Of a stretch of 5,784 bases of DNA, positions 1-5,461 are shown piece by piece. Source of the DNA: Firmicutes bacterium UBA1768 (GTDB lineage Bacteria; Bacillota; Clostridia; Peptostreptococcales; Anaerovoracaceae); assembly GCA_002315335.1 (NCBI GenBank), contig DCGW01000031.1, forward strand, positions 1-5,784. The letters run 5' to 3'. Position numbers and translations under genes: made by a program. The notes below the pieces were generated by a model, which saw nothing but the letters and a program-made list of their open reading frames with translations, was not told where the DNA came from and ran no database searches. The first letter of the stretch is position 1. The number at the start of each line of letters is the position of its first letter.

Positions 1-9
1 TTTTTTCAT
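1..9 (-). CDS. Start of an unidentified divergent gene, cut by the left edge
   Basis: Only the first three codons (Met-Lys-Lys) are inside the window, so the product cannot be named. The start is well supported. Read on the minus strand, AAGGAGGAA (positions 24 to 16) is a near-perfect Shine-Dalgarno site, and 8 nt separate its AGGAGG core from the ATG at 9-7. A consensus promoter facing the same way lies further upstream (91-119). M-K-K is a common beginning both for cytoplasmic proteins and for signal peptides, so it does not tell where the product acts. The gene is divergent from the nitroreductase gene, with about 470 bp between the two starts. Confidence 0.65.
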
Positions 10-51
10 AATATATTCCTCCTTATATAATATATAATGATTTTCGTTTTC

Positions 52-73
52 CGGCTGTCCACCGTTGCAGCCG
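52..73 (-). other. Hairpin in the 5' leader of the left-edge gene
   Basis: CGGCTG (52-57) and CAGCCG (68-73) form a perfect 6-bp GC-rich inverted repeat with a 10-nt loop. It sits inside the predicted leader of the minus-strand gene, downstream of its promoter and about 28 nt upstream of its Shine-Dalgarno site. No T-run follows it on either strand, so it is not an intrinsic terminator. It could stabilise the 5' end of the mRNA or be a protein-binding site. It stands out because the DNA around it is very AT-rich. Confidence 0.4.
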
Positions 74-90
74 AGTTATACTTACAACAT

Positions 91-119
91 AATATAAACT
101 TTTTGTGACGATTTGTCAA
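91..119 (-). promoter_or_regulatory. Consensus SigA-type promoter for the left-edge gene
   Basis: On the minus strand the -35 box is TTGACA (119 to 114, six of six consensus bases). The -10 box is TATATT (96 to 91, five of six), and the spacer is exactly 17 nt. Transcription should begin near position 84, giving a leader of about 75 nt before the ATG at position 9. The near-perfect match suggests a strong promoter, or one kept in check by a repressor. No start site was measured. Confidence 0.75.
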
Positions 120-321
120 TTATTATGTGAAAGAAATTCTTTGCAAATCATTTACAGTTTAGTTTCTGTAGTGGTTTTTTGCATTTTTGACGTCAATATG
201 GTGTGGATGAGGCTACTTCGCTATGGTTTTCGACGATTTTTCACATAAAAGTGAAATAATGCAAGGTTTTGCGCCAGACCTGTTTCTACCATAATATTTT
301 AGGGAATTTGAATTTTTGGCT
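120..321. other. AT-rich divergent intergenic region with short palindromes
   Basis: I see no coding region here on either strand. Three small symmetric elements stand out. The first is a perfect 10-bp palindrome, TTGACGTCAA (187-196). The second is an inverted repeat, TTTCAC (239-244) and GTGAAA (251-256), separated by 6 nt. The third is a 4-bp hairpin, GCAA/TTGC (261-272). They lie between the two outward-facing promoters, where operators for a divergent pair are often found. The lengths are modest for AT-rich DNA, so some may be chance. No known operator family is recognised with confidence. Confidence 0.3.
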
Positions 322-350
322 TTTAATATACTCTGCTTTTATGATATAAT
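322..350 (+). promoter_or_regulatory. Extended -10 promoter for the nitroreductase gene
   Basis: A perfect -10 box, TATAAT (345-350), is preceded by TGA (342-344), so the full TGn-TATAAT extended -10 motif is present. The -35 position at 17-nt spacing holds TTTAAT (322-327), a poor match. This is acceptable because extended -10 promoters depend little on the -35 box. Transcription should start near 357, leaving a leader of about 124 nt before the nitroreductase ATG. Confidence 0.65.
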
Positions 351-356
351 ATGTCG

Positions 357-480
357 GTCGGAGGGCGAATTTTTTATTACGATTTGTGCTGCATGACCAA
401 GGGTGACCTTAAGGCGGCTGTGGTGCGAATTATGTGTATATTATATATTTAGGTACTATAGTTATTTTCAGGAGGTCATT
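357..480 (+). promoter_or_regulatory. Long 5' leader of the nitroreductase mRNA
   Basis: This leader is longer than a ribosome binding site needs. It contains a small hairpin, AAGG-GTGA-CCTT (399-410), with a GNRA-type tetraloop, directly followed by another AAGG that makes CCTTAAGG (407-414) palindromic. GACC occurs twice (395-398 and 405-408), and either copy could pair with GGTC at 356-359 if the transcript starts early enough to include it. A 19-codon open frame (393-452) is present but has no Shine-Dalgarno site. The leader ends with AGGAGGT (470-476), a strong site 4-5 nt before the ATG. I do not recognise any known riboswitch class here; regulation by RNA structure is only a possibility. 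Confidence 0.3.
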
Positions 481-1113
481 ATGGAATTCTTTGAAGTAGT
501 AAATAAACGATACAGTGCAAGAAAGTTTGAGGAAAAGCAGATTCCTGAGGAGGATATAAAGAAGCTGATTGAGGCGGCAAGCAAGGCTCCTTCAGCAAAA
601 AACGCACAGAACTGGCACTTCGTAGTTATTCAGGACAAGGCTATTATCGAAAAGATGGGTCAGGCTGTTGACGCTAAAAACGAAAAGATTGCCAAGGGGC
701 TCGAGCCGGAAAAGGGCGAAAAGTTTTTAAAGTTTTCGAGGTTTTCAACCTTTTTCAGAAACGCTCCTACAGTAATCGCAATATATGCAAAGGAATATAT
801 TCCTGAAGGTCTTAAGGAAGTTATTGCTTCAGGCATGCCTCAGGAGGATCAGGACAGAATGTGGTACGCAAATCCGGGCATACAGAACATAGGCTCTGCG
901 GTAGAAAACATCGTGCTGGGCGCTTATGCTCTGGGCTACGGCTGCTGCTGGATGACAAGCGCGAACCCTGCTCTGCTTGAGCTTGAAGAGGTAATACCTT
1001 TCAACAGAGAAAAGCATAAGCTCGTGGCAATGCTCCCTATCGGTATTCCGACAGGCGAACCAAAGAGCCCTGCTAAGCTTCCTGTTGAAGAAATCATGAC
1101 TATGATCAAATAA
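481..1113 (+). CDS. Nitroreductase family protein (FMN-dependent oxidoreductase)
   Basis: The 210-residue product is a full-length member of the nitroreductase superfamily. These soluble, usually homodimeric flavoproteins use NAD(P)H to reduce nitro compounds, quinones or other electron-poor substrates. The N-terminal RYSARKF (residues 10-16) and PSAKNAQNW (37-45) match the FMN-phosphate and ring contacts of the family. The central helix GSAVENIVLGA (138-148) leads into GYGCCWM (152-158), followed by a late LPIGIP strand typical of the fold. The start at 481 is chosen because AGGAGGT lies just upstream and the family begins at this point. The frame stays open back to a GTG at 403, but that extension has no ribosome site and looks non-coding. 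The substrate cannot be read from sequence. Two consecutive TAA codons end the gene. It has its own promoter and is followed by a terminator-like hairpin, so it is probably transcribed mostly alone. Confidence 0.93.
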   Translation: MEFFEVVNKRYSARKFEEKQIPEEDIKKLIEAASKAPSAKNAQNWHFVVIQDKAIIEKMGQAVDAKNEKIAKGLEPEKGEKFLKFSRFSTFFRNAPTVIAIYAKEYIPEGLKEVIASGMPQEDQDRMWYANPGIQNIGSAVENIVLGAYALGYGCCWMTSANPALLELEEVIPFNREKHKLVAMLPIGIPTGEPKSPAKLPVEEIMTMIK

Positions 1114-1120
1114 TAACCCG

Positions 1121-1148
1121 CGGACCGGCCTCAGAGCCGGTTTGCTTT
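1121..1148 (+). terminator. Probable intrinsic terminator after the nitroreductase gene
   Basis: ACCGGC (1124-1129) and GCCGGT (1136-1141) form a perfect 6-bp stem with a 6-nt loop. The stem can be extended outward by two G-T wobbles and a C-G pair (1121-1144). The following TTTGCTTT tract is U-rich but interrupted, so termination may be partial. The hairpin starts 7 nt after the nitroreductase stop and ends just before the ribosome site of the next gene (GGAGAG, 1151-1156). Some read-through into that gene is therefore likely, and I see no separate promoter for it. Confidence 0.6.
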
Positions 1149-1161
1149 ATGGAGAGAAAAT

Positions 1162-1848
1162 ATGGCGTTATACGGGATAGCAGACCTGCACCTTTCATTC
1201 TCTGTTGATAAGCCGATGGATATTTACGGCCCCGCCTGGGAAAACCATGCCGAACGTGTGGCCGAGGCGTGGAGGAGAGATATAAAGGAAGAGGATACCA
1301 TTGTGGTGGCGGGAGATATTTCCTGGGGGCTGAAGCTGGCGGAAGCTGAGACAGACCTCAGGTGGATTGACGACCTGCCGGGCACAAAGGTTTTTATCAA
1401 GGGCAACCATGACCCCTGGTGGACCTCTGTCTCCAAGCTGAGCAGGCTTTCGGAGACTATGCACTTTCTGCAGAACGATTTTTTTGAATATGAGGGCAGG
1501 GCAATCTGTGGAAGCCGCGGATGGCTGTGTCCGGGGAGCAGCGACTACAAGGCGCATGACGAAAAGATTTACCTCAGGGAGCAGCTCAGACTGAGGGCTT
1601 CTCTGAAGGCAGCGCGTGAACAGGGCTTTGAAGAGCTAATAGGCTTTATGCACTATCCGCCTACCAATGAAAAGCGGGAGGCTTCGGGCTTTACCGATAT
1701 TTTTGAGGAGTTTGGCCTGAAAAATGTATATTACGGTCACCTGCATGGCGACAATAAGGAGATAGGCAAGGATTTTTCTATCGGAGGAATAACCTACTCG
1801 CTGATTTCCTGCGATTTTTTGGACTGTGTGCCTAAGAAGATACTGTAG
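1162..1848 (+). CDS. Calcineurin-like metallophosphoesterase
   Basis: The 228-residue protein carries the full two-metal phosphoesterase signature in order: DLH (Asp8, His10), GD (Gly51-Asp52), GNHD (81-84), a lone His in FMHYPP (His164), and GHLHG (192-196, with His193 and His195). It should be a cytoplasmic hydrolase of phosphomono- or phosphodiesters using Mn2+ or Fe2+/3+. It lacks a signal peptide. The sequence around GDISWG and GNHDPWW resembles the group of predicted phosphohydrolases known as COG1768, common in Bacillota, for which I know of no established substrate. The start is fixed by GGAGAG 5 nt upstream and by the DLH motif falling at residue 8, as is usual. The gene lies 48 bp after the nitroreductase gene and 78 bp before deoB, on the same strand. 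Co-transcription with deoB is possible because no terminator is visible between them. Confidence 0.92.
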   Translation: MALYGIADLHLSFSVDKPMDIYGPAWENHAERVAEAWRRDIKEEDTIVVAGDISWGLKLAEAETDLRWIDDLPGTKVFIKGNHDPWWTSVSKLSRLSETMHFLQNDFFEYEGRAICGSRGWLCPGSSDYKAHDEKIYLREQLRLRASLKAAREQGFEELIGFMHYPPTNEKREASGFTDIFEEFGLKNVYYGHLHGDNKEIGKDFSIGGITYSLISCDFLDCVPKKIL

Positions 1849-1926
1849 CGGATGATTGGGCTTTGAGTTGAGAGGTATGGAGATTTTTTAGAATGAAGCT
1901 GTGCTGAAGGCACAAGGGGGTAAATT
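1849..1926 (+). promoter_or_regulatory. Spacer before deoB with small hairpin and G-run ribosome site
   Basis: The 78-nt gap contains a 5-bp hairpin, TGTGC/GCACA (1900-1904 and 1910-1914, 5-nt loop). It abuts the sequence AAGGGGG (1914-1920), which serves as the deoB ribosome site 6 nt before the ATG. The run of five G is a weaker match to the anti-Shine-Dalgarno than the GGAGG sites elsewhere in this window. A possible promoter (TTGAGA 1868-1873 and TAGAAT 1889-1894) has only a 15-nt spacer and is doubtful. No terminator is seen. Confidence 0.35.
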
Positions 1927-3087
1927 ATGAAAAGAGCGATACTAATTGTACTGGACAGTCTTGGTGTCGGGCAGATGCCTGACGGACCGGCTTTTGGAGA
2001 TAATAATGTTGATACGGCAGGCCATATCGCTGGAAAAATGGGTGGTCTTAAGATAGACAATCTGAGGAGGCTGGGCTTTGGAAATATCGACGGGGCGAGT
2101 CCGGCCATAGGAAGGGTTGATAGACCGGAGGCGACCTATGGCAGGGCGAAGGAGCTTTCCAATGGAAAGGACACTATAACGGGTCACTGGGAGATAGCCG
2201 GCATAGTGACTAAGGAGCCGTTTATTACCTATAACGGACCTTTTCCGGAGGAGTTTATTAAGAAGCTTGAAGCGGAGACAGGCACCGAGGTTATCGGGAA
2301 TTATTCCGAGTCGGGAACGGTTATTCTCGAGGCCTTGGGAGAGGAGCATATTGCAACCGGAAAGCCTATTGTATATACTTCGGCAGACAGCGTTTTTCAG
2401 ATCGCTGCTCATGAGGAGGTTATTCCGCCAGAGAAGCTTTACGAGATTTGCAAGGCGGCAAGGAGACTGCTCGTAGGCGAGTGGCAGGTTGCAAGGGTTA
2501 TTGCAAGACCCTTTATCGGTAAAAAGGGCAGCTTTACACGTACGCCTAACCGCAGGGATTTTGCGGTGTCACCGACATCGACTACTGTGCTTGATGATGT
2601 AAAGGCTGCGGGGCAGACTGTCTGGGCTGTAGGCAAGATTGAGGATATTTTTAACAGGTGCGGGGTTACCGATGCGGTTCATACCGAGGATAATGAGGAC
2701 GGTGTGAACAGGACTCTTGAAATAATGAAGAAGGATTTCGGCGGGCTGGTATTTACAAATCTTGTTGATTTTGATATGAAGTATGGGCACAGGCGAGATG
2801 TTGAGGGCTATGGTCATGCGATTGAGGCCTTTGACAGGCGGCTGCCGGAGCTGCTTGCGGCTATGAGGTCGGAGGATGTGCTGATTTTATGTGCTGACCA
2901 CGGCAATGATCCGACGTATATCGGATGGAATCATACGAGGGAGTATGTGCCGATTATTGCGGTTGGGGCTCCGTTTGAAGCAGGAAGAAACCTCGGGACG
3001 CGCGAGGGTTTCTGCGATATCGGCGCTACAATTGCAGATTGGCTTGAGGTGGAATATAGCGGCGCCGGAGAGTCGATTATAGAGTGA
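1927..3087 (+). CDS. deoB: Phosphopentomutase DeoB
   Basis: The 386-residue enzyme interconverts (deoxy)ribose 1-phosphate and 5-phosphate in nucleoside catabolism and salvage, in the cytoplasm. It belongs to the alkaline phosphatase superfamily and uses two Mn2+ ions. The expected residues are all present: metal ligand Asp10 in VLDSLGVG; the phosphorylated threonine in GKDTITGHWE (80-89), Thr83 by alignment; Asp283 and His288 in DFDMKYGH; Asp324-His325 in ADHGND; and His336 in NHTREY. From Asp283 on, the positions keep a constant offset of three residues from the Bacillus cereus enzyme as I remember it (Asp286, His291, Asp327, His328, His339). Length is normal for the family. The two residues before His336 are Trp-Asn, where many homologues have Thr-Asp; the ligand itself is intact. 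The gene is followed at 50 bp by pdp, the enzyme that makes its substrate. Confidence 0.97.
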   Translation: MKRAILIVLDSLGVGQMPDGPAFGDNNVDTAGHIAGKMGGLKIDNLRRLGFGNIDGASPAIGRVDRPEATYGRAKELSNGKDTITGHWEIAGIVTKEPFITYNGPFPEEFIKKLEAETGTEVIGNYSESGTVILEALGEEHIATGKPIVYTSADSVFQIAAHEEVIPPEKLYEICKAARRLLVGEWQVARVIARPFIGKKGSFTRTPNRRDFAVSPTSTTVLDDVKAAGQTVWAVGKIEDIFNRCGVTDAVHTEDNEDGVNRTLEIMKKDFGGLVFTNLVDFDMKYGHRRDVEGYGHAIEAFDRRLPELLAAMRSEDVLILCADHGNDPTYIGWNHTREYVPIIAVGAPFEAGRNLGTREGFCDIGATIADWLEVEYSGAGESIIE

Positions 3088-3115
3088 GCGCAGCACAAAA
3101 TCACAACGACGCTCA
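3085..3115 (+). other. Inverted repeat spanning the deoB stop codon and the deoB-pdp gap
   Basis: TGAGCG (3085-3090, beginning with the deoB stop codon) is the exact reverse complement of CGCTCA (3110-3115), with a 19-nt loop. There is no T-run, so it does not look like a terminator. It may be a weak processing or stability element between the two cistrons. Similar words (CGCTCA, CAGCACA.AAT, GACGC.TCAGC) recur after the PHP gene at 5259-5302. Confidence 0.3.
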
Positions 3116-3137
3116 GCGCCGAGAATATGGAGATACT

Positions 3138-4439
3138 ATGATTAATATTATAAGGAAAAAACGCGACGGCGGTAAGCTGAGCCGTCAGGATATTGAAAGG
3201 TTTGTGGCTGGTATAGTAGACGGCACTATTCCGGACTATCAGGCTTCGGCGCTGCTGATGGCTATTTATTTTTCCGGCCTGGACAAGGAGGAGGCATTTC
3301 TCCTGACAGACGCAATGAAGAGGTCGGGAGACGTGGCAGACCTGTCAGCTATTAACGGCATAAAGGTCGATAAGCACAGCACCGGCGGTGTGGGCGACTC
3401 AACCACAATGGTAGTGGGGCCTCTGTGCGCGGCAAACGGCGTACCTGTTGCTAAGATGTCGGGGAGAGGACTGGGCTTCACCGGCGGGACCATAGATAAG
3501 CTTGAGTCCATTCCGGGCTTCAAAACAACCCTTTCAAGCGAGGAGTTTAAAAACATAGTAAACACAGTGGGACTTTCTGTTATCGGGCAGAGCGAGCACA
3601 TCGCGGCAGCGGATAAAAAGCTTTATGCACTGAGAGACGTTACTGCTACAATAGAGAATATAGGGCTGATTACTTCAAGCATTATGAGCAAAAAGCTCGC
3701 TTCTGGCAGCGACGCTATAGTTCTGGACGTAAAGTTCGGCAGCGGAGCCTTCATGAAGACAAAGGAAGATGCGAGGGAGCTGGCAGAGTGGATGGTTGAA
3801 ATCGGCAAAATGTCCGGCAAAAAAACCGCAGCCTTCATCACGGATATGACGGAGCCTTTGGGCAATAACGTAGGAAATACGCTTGAGGTTATTGGCGCAA
3901 TAGAGGTGCTTAAGGGCAAGGGTGCGGAAAGGCTGAGAGAGCTTTCCATCAATCTGGCAGGATATATGATATTTGCGGGCGGCAAGGCGTCTGACTTTGA
4001 AGAAGGTAAGGCCATGGCGAAGAAGTCCATTGAGGACGGCAGCGGCCTCGCAAAATTCAGAGAGTTTGTGGCCGCTCAGGGAGGAAATCCAGAGGTTACG
4101 GAGGATTACAGTCTCTTCCCTCAGGCAAAGCAGAACAGAGAGCTGTCTATAAAAAAGGCCGGCTATGTTACCTCTATCAACGCGGAAGAGGTTGGCAGAG
4201 CAGCACAGCTTGCGGGGGCGGGCAGAGCAAAAAAGGAAGACTCCATCGACCCTGCAGCCGGAATTGTCCTTCACAAGAAGGTTGGAGACTATGTGGAGTC
4301 TGGAGAGCCGCTGGCAACCATATATGCGGACACAGATCTTCAGATGTCTCAGGCGCTTATCGCAATGATGGGAGCGTTTAATATTGAAGAAGCTGCGCCG
4401 GAAGAAACAGCTCTCGTTTTGGACGTTATTGGGGAGTAA
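3138..4439 (+). CDS. pdp: Pyrimidine-nucleoside phosphorylase
   Basis: The 433-residue cytoplasmic enzyme cleaves uridine, thymidine and related nucleosides with phosphate, giving the base and (deoxy)ribose 1-phosphate. It belongs to the thymidine/pyrimidine phosphorylase (NP-II) family. The N-terminal helical region (MINIIRKKRDGGKLS) is followed by the phosphate-site motif DKHSTGGVGDS (78-88, His80), the signature SGRGLGFTGGTIDKLES (108-124), Arg166 in LRDVTAT, and Ser181 and Lys185 in LITSSIMSKK. These match His85, Arg171, Ser186 and Lys190 of the E. coli enzyme. The C-terminal domain with AGRAKKEDSIDPAAGIVLHKK is typical. The ATG at 3138 is chosen because GGAG lies 5 nt upstream and the family starts here with the same length. 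A GTG at 3084 overlapping the deoB stop would add 18 unlike residues. Residue 114 is Phe where E. coli, human and Bacillus enzymes have His. The length and the TIDKLES signature favour pyrimidine-nucleoside phosphorylase (pdp) over strict thymidine phosphorylase (deoA), but this is not certain. Confidence 0.95.
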   Translation: MINIIRKKRDGGKLSRQDIERFVAGIVDGTIPDYQASALLMAIYFSGLDKEEAFLLTDAMKRSGDVADLSAINGIKVDKHSTGGVGDSTTMVVGPLCAANGVPVAKMSGRGLGFTGGTIDKLESIPGFKTTLSSEEFKNIVNTVGLSVIGQSEHIAAADKKLYALRDVTATIENIGLITSSIMSKKLASGSDAIVLDVKFGSGAFMKTKEDARELAEWMVEIGKMSGKKTAAFITDMTEPLGNNVGNTLEVIGAIEVLKGKGAERLRELSINLAGYMIFAGGKASDFEEGKAMAKKSIEDGSGLAKFREFVAAQGGNPEVTEDYSLFPQAKQNRELSIKKAGYVTSINAEEVGRAAQLAGAGRAKKEDSIDPAAGIVLHKKVGDYVESGEPLATIYADTDLQMSQALIAMMGAFNIEEAAPEETALVLDVIGE

Positions 4440-4448
4440 AGAAGTAAT

Positions 4449-5258
4449 ATGAAATGCGATTTACATACACATTCAATATTTTCGGACGGGACCTGCAGCC
4501 CGGAGGAAATAATAAGGCTTGCAGAGGAAGCAGGGCTGGATGCGGTTGCACTTACCGACCATAACACCTTTGACGGTCTGCCGAGGTTTATGGCCGCGGG
4601 AGAAAAGTCTATGGTCAGGACCGTGCCGGGAATAGAAATTTCCACCAACTGGATTCACCCGGAAACAGATGAGGTCCATGAAATCCATGTGGTTGGGCTG
4701 GAAATTCCGGTCGAAGGAAGCGAGGAGCTGGTTGGGGTTCTCGACGCGTATAGAAGACGTAAGGCGGAAAGCAACGAAAATCTTGCGAGACGTCTGGCTA
4801 TGGCAGGCATAGAAATCGACCTCGAGGAGATAAAAAAGAGCACTCCGGCCGAAAATATCAACCGTGCATTTTTTGCCGAAGAAATAGTGAAGCAGGGCTT
4901 TGCAAAGACCATGCAGGAAGCCTTCAGAATATATCTTGAGCCGGGCGGAGATTTTTATGAGCCGCCTACAAGAATGAGCGTACAGGAGGCTGTCGATGCG
5001 ATAATTGCCTCGGGAGGGCACCCGATTTTTGCTCACCCTATGCTCACCTTTAAAGACGACGCTGACGTGAGGCTGGTCTTAGACGAGGTTTCTGGCTTTG
5101 AGGGAATAGAGGTTTTTTATCCGGCACATACAGTGGACGCTTCGCATGCAGTCAAGCTTATTGCGGAGGACTATGGTCTTAGGAAAAGCGGCGGAAGCGA
5201 TTTCCATGGCGAGAGAAAAAAGCATATTCGGCTGGGCGATGCCTTTGTCACAATATAG
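4449..5258 (+). CDS. PHP-domain phosphoesterase, RNase AM/YciV-like
   Basis: The 269-residue protein is a stand-alone PHP (polymerase and histidinol phosphatase) domain with the metal-binding residues in place: DLHTHSIFSDG (4-14, His6 and His8), TDHNT (36-40, His38), PGIEIS (60-65, Glu63), His80 in EIHVVG, GGHPIFAHP (189-197, His191 and His196) and SDFHG (250-254, Asp251 and His253). This architecture, with the insertion after residue 100, matches the YciV/TrpH group. Characterised members act as 5'-to-3' exoribonucleases on short RNA or as 3',5'-nucleotide bisphosphate phosphatases. Bacterial PolX and HisK PHP proteins differ in architecture. Substrate is therefore inferred only at family level. 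The gene begins 9 nt after the pdp stop; the GGGGAG that ends pdp, or the AAAGAAG after it, serves as ribosome site. This tight spacing argues for co-transcription and translational coupling with deoB-pdp, consistent with a nucleotide-handling role. The protein should be cytoplasmic. Confidence 0.9.
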   Translation: MKCDLHTHSIFSDGTCSPEEIIRLAEEAGLDAVALTDHNTFDGLPRFMAAGEKSMVRTVPGIEISTNWIHPETDEVHEIHVVGLEIPVEGSEELVGVLDAYRRRKAESNENLARRLAMAGIEIDLEEIKKSTPAENINRAFFAEEIVKQGFAKTMQEAFRIYLEPGGDFYEPPTRMSVQEAVDAIIASGGHPIFAHPMLTFKDDADVRLVLDEVSGFEGIEVFYPAHTVDASHAVKLIAEDYGLRKSGGSDFHGERKKHIRLGDAFVTI

Positions 5259-5395
5259 CGCTCAATGCAGCGCATGACGGAGCTGACGCCTCAGCACAGA
5301 ATAATCGTTGGCTGATGGAACTGAGTTTTGGCTGACAGTTTTGGCTGGAGGTCAAATGTATATAATCGCTGGCTGAGGGGGTTCTTAATTTACCC
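5256..5395. repeat. Noncoding spacer with GC hairpins and repeated GGCTG(A) motif
   Basis: Two small hairpins follow the PHP stop codon: GCGCT/AGCGC (5258-5262 and 5269-5273) and GCTGA-CGCC-TCAGC (5282-5295). Neither has a T-run. Then come four GGCTG units: an ATAATCGYTGGCTGA sequence occurs at 5301-5315 and again at 5362-5376 with a single mismatch, and AGTTTTGGCTG occurs exactly twice (5324-5334 and 5337-5347) at 13-bp spacing. A GGAGGT-CAA-ATG stretch at 5347-5358 opens only six codons before a stop. I see no gene here. The element could be a degenerate intergenic repeat or a cluster of protein-binding sites. Confidence 0.5.
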
Positions 5396-5424
5396 TTGAA
5401 TGGCTGCGGTTTCTGATATATAAT
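5396..5424 (+). promoter_or_regulatory. SigA-type promoter for asd
   Basis: The -35 box TTGAAT (5396-5401, four of six consensus bases) and a perfect -10 box TATAAT (5419-5424) are separated by exactly 17 nt. Transcription should start near 5431, giving a leader of only about 30 nt. That leaves no room for a lysine riboswitch or T-box, which often precede asd or lysine genes in this phylum. It also shows that asd can be transcribed apart from the upstream cluster. Confidence 0.75.
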
Positions 5425-5461
5425 AGTAAGGTATTTCGTAATTAATGGAGGTGTATTATAG

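Noticed and set aside
403..480. In-frame N-terminal extension of the nitroreductase from a GTG at 403
   Set aside because: No ribosome site precedes the GTG, the added residues are rich in Tyr, Cys and Trp and unlike the family, and AGGAGGT sits right before the ATG at 481.
1868..1894. Promoter before deoB (TTGAGA and TAGAAT)
   Set aside because: The spacer is only 15 nt and both boxes are imperfect; a chance match in AT-rich DNA is as likely.
3084..3137. GTG start for pdp overlapping the deoB stop codon
   Set aside because: It would add 18 residues not seen in the family, its nearest GGAG is poorly spaced, and the ATG at 3138 has a well-placed GGAG and gives the normal 433-residue length.
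3675..4274. Long open frame on the minus strand opposite pdp, and similar minus-strand frames opposite the other genes
   Set aside because: They lie wholly inside well-identified genes, have no family resemblance, and are explained as shadows of the coding strand.
5332..5366. Second asd promoter using CTGACA and TATAAT at 5361-5366
   Set aside because: The spacer is 23 nt and no extended -10 TGn is in register; the 5396-5424 promoter is far better.
5356..5376. Six-codon open frame with a GGAGGT site before asd
   Set aside because: It is too short to be a gene, it lies within the repeated GGCTG units and upstream of the asd promoter, so it would not be on the asd transcript.
5425..5461. Lysine riboswitch or T-box ahead of asd
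   Set aside because: Only about 30 nt lie between the predicted start site and the asd ATG, and the sequence upstream shows none of the conserved elements of those RNAs that I can recognise.
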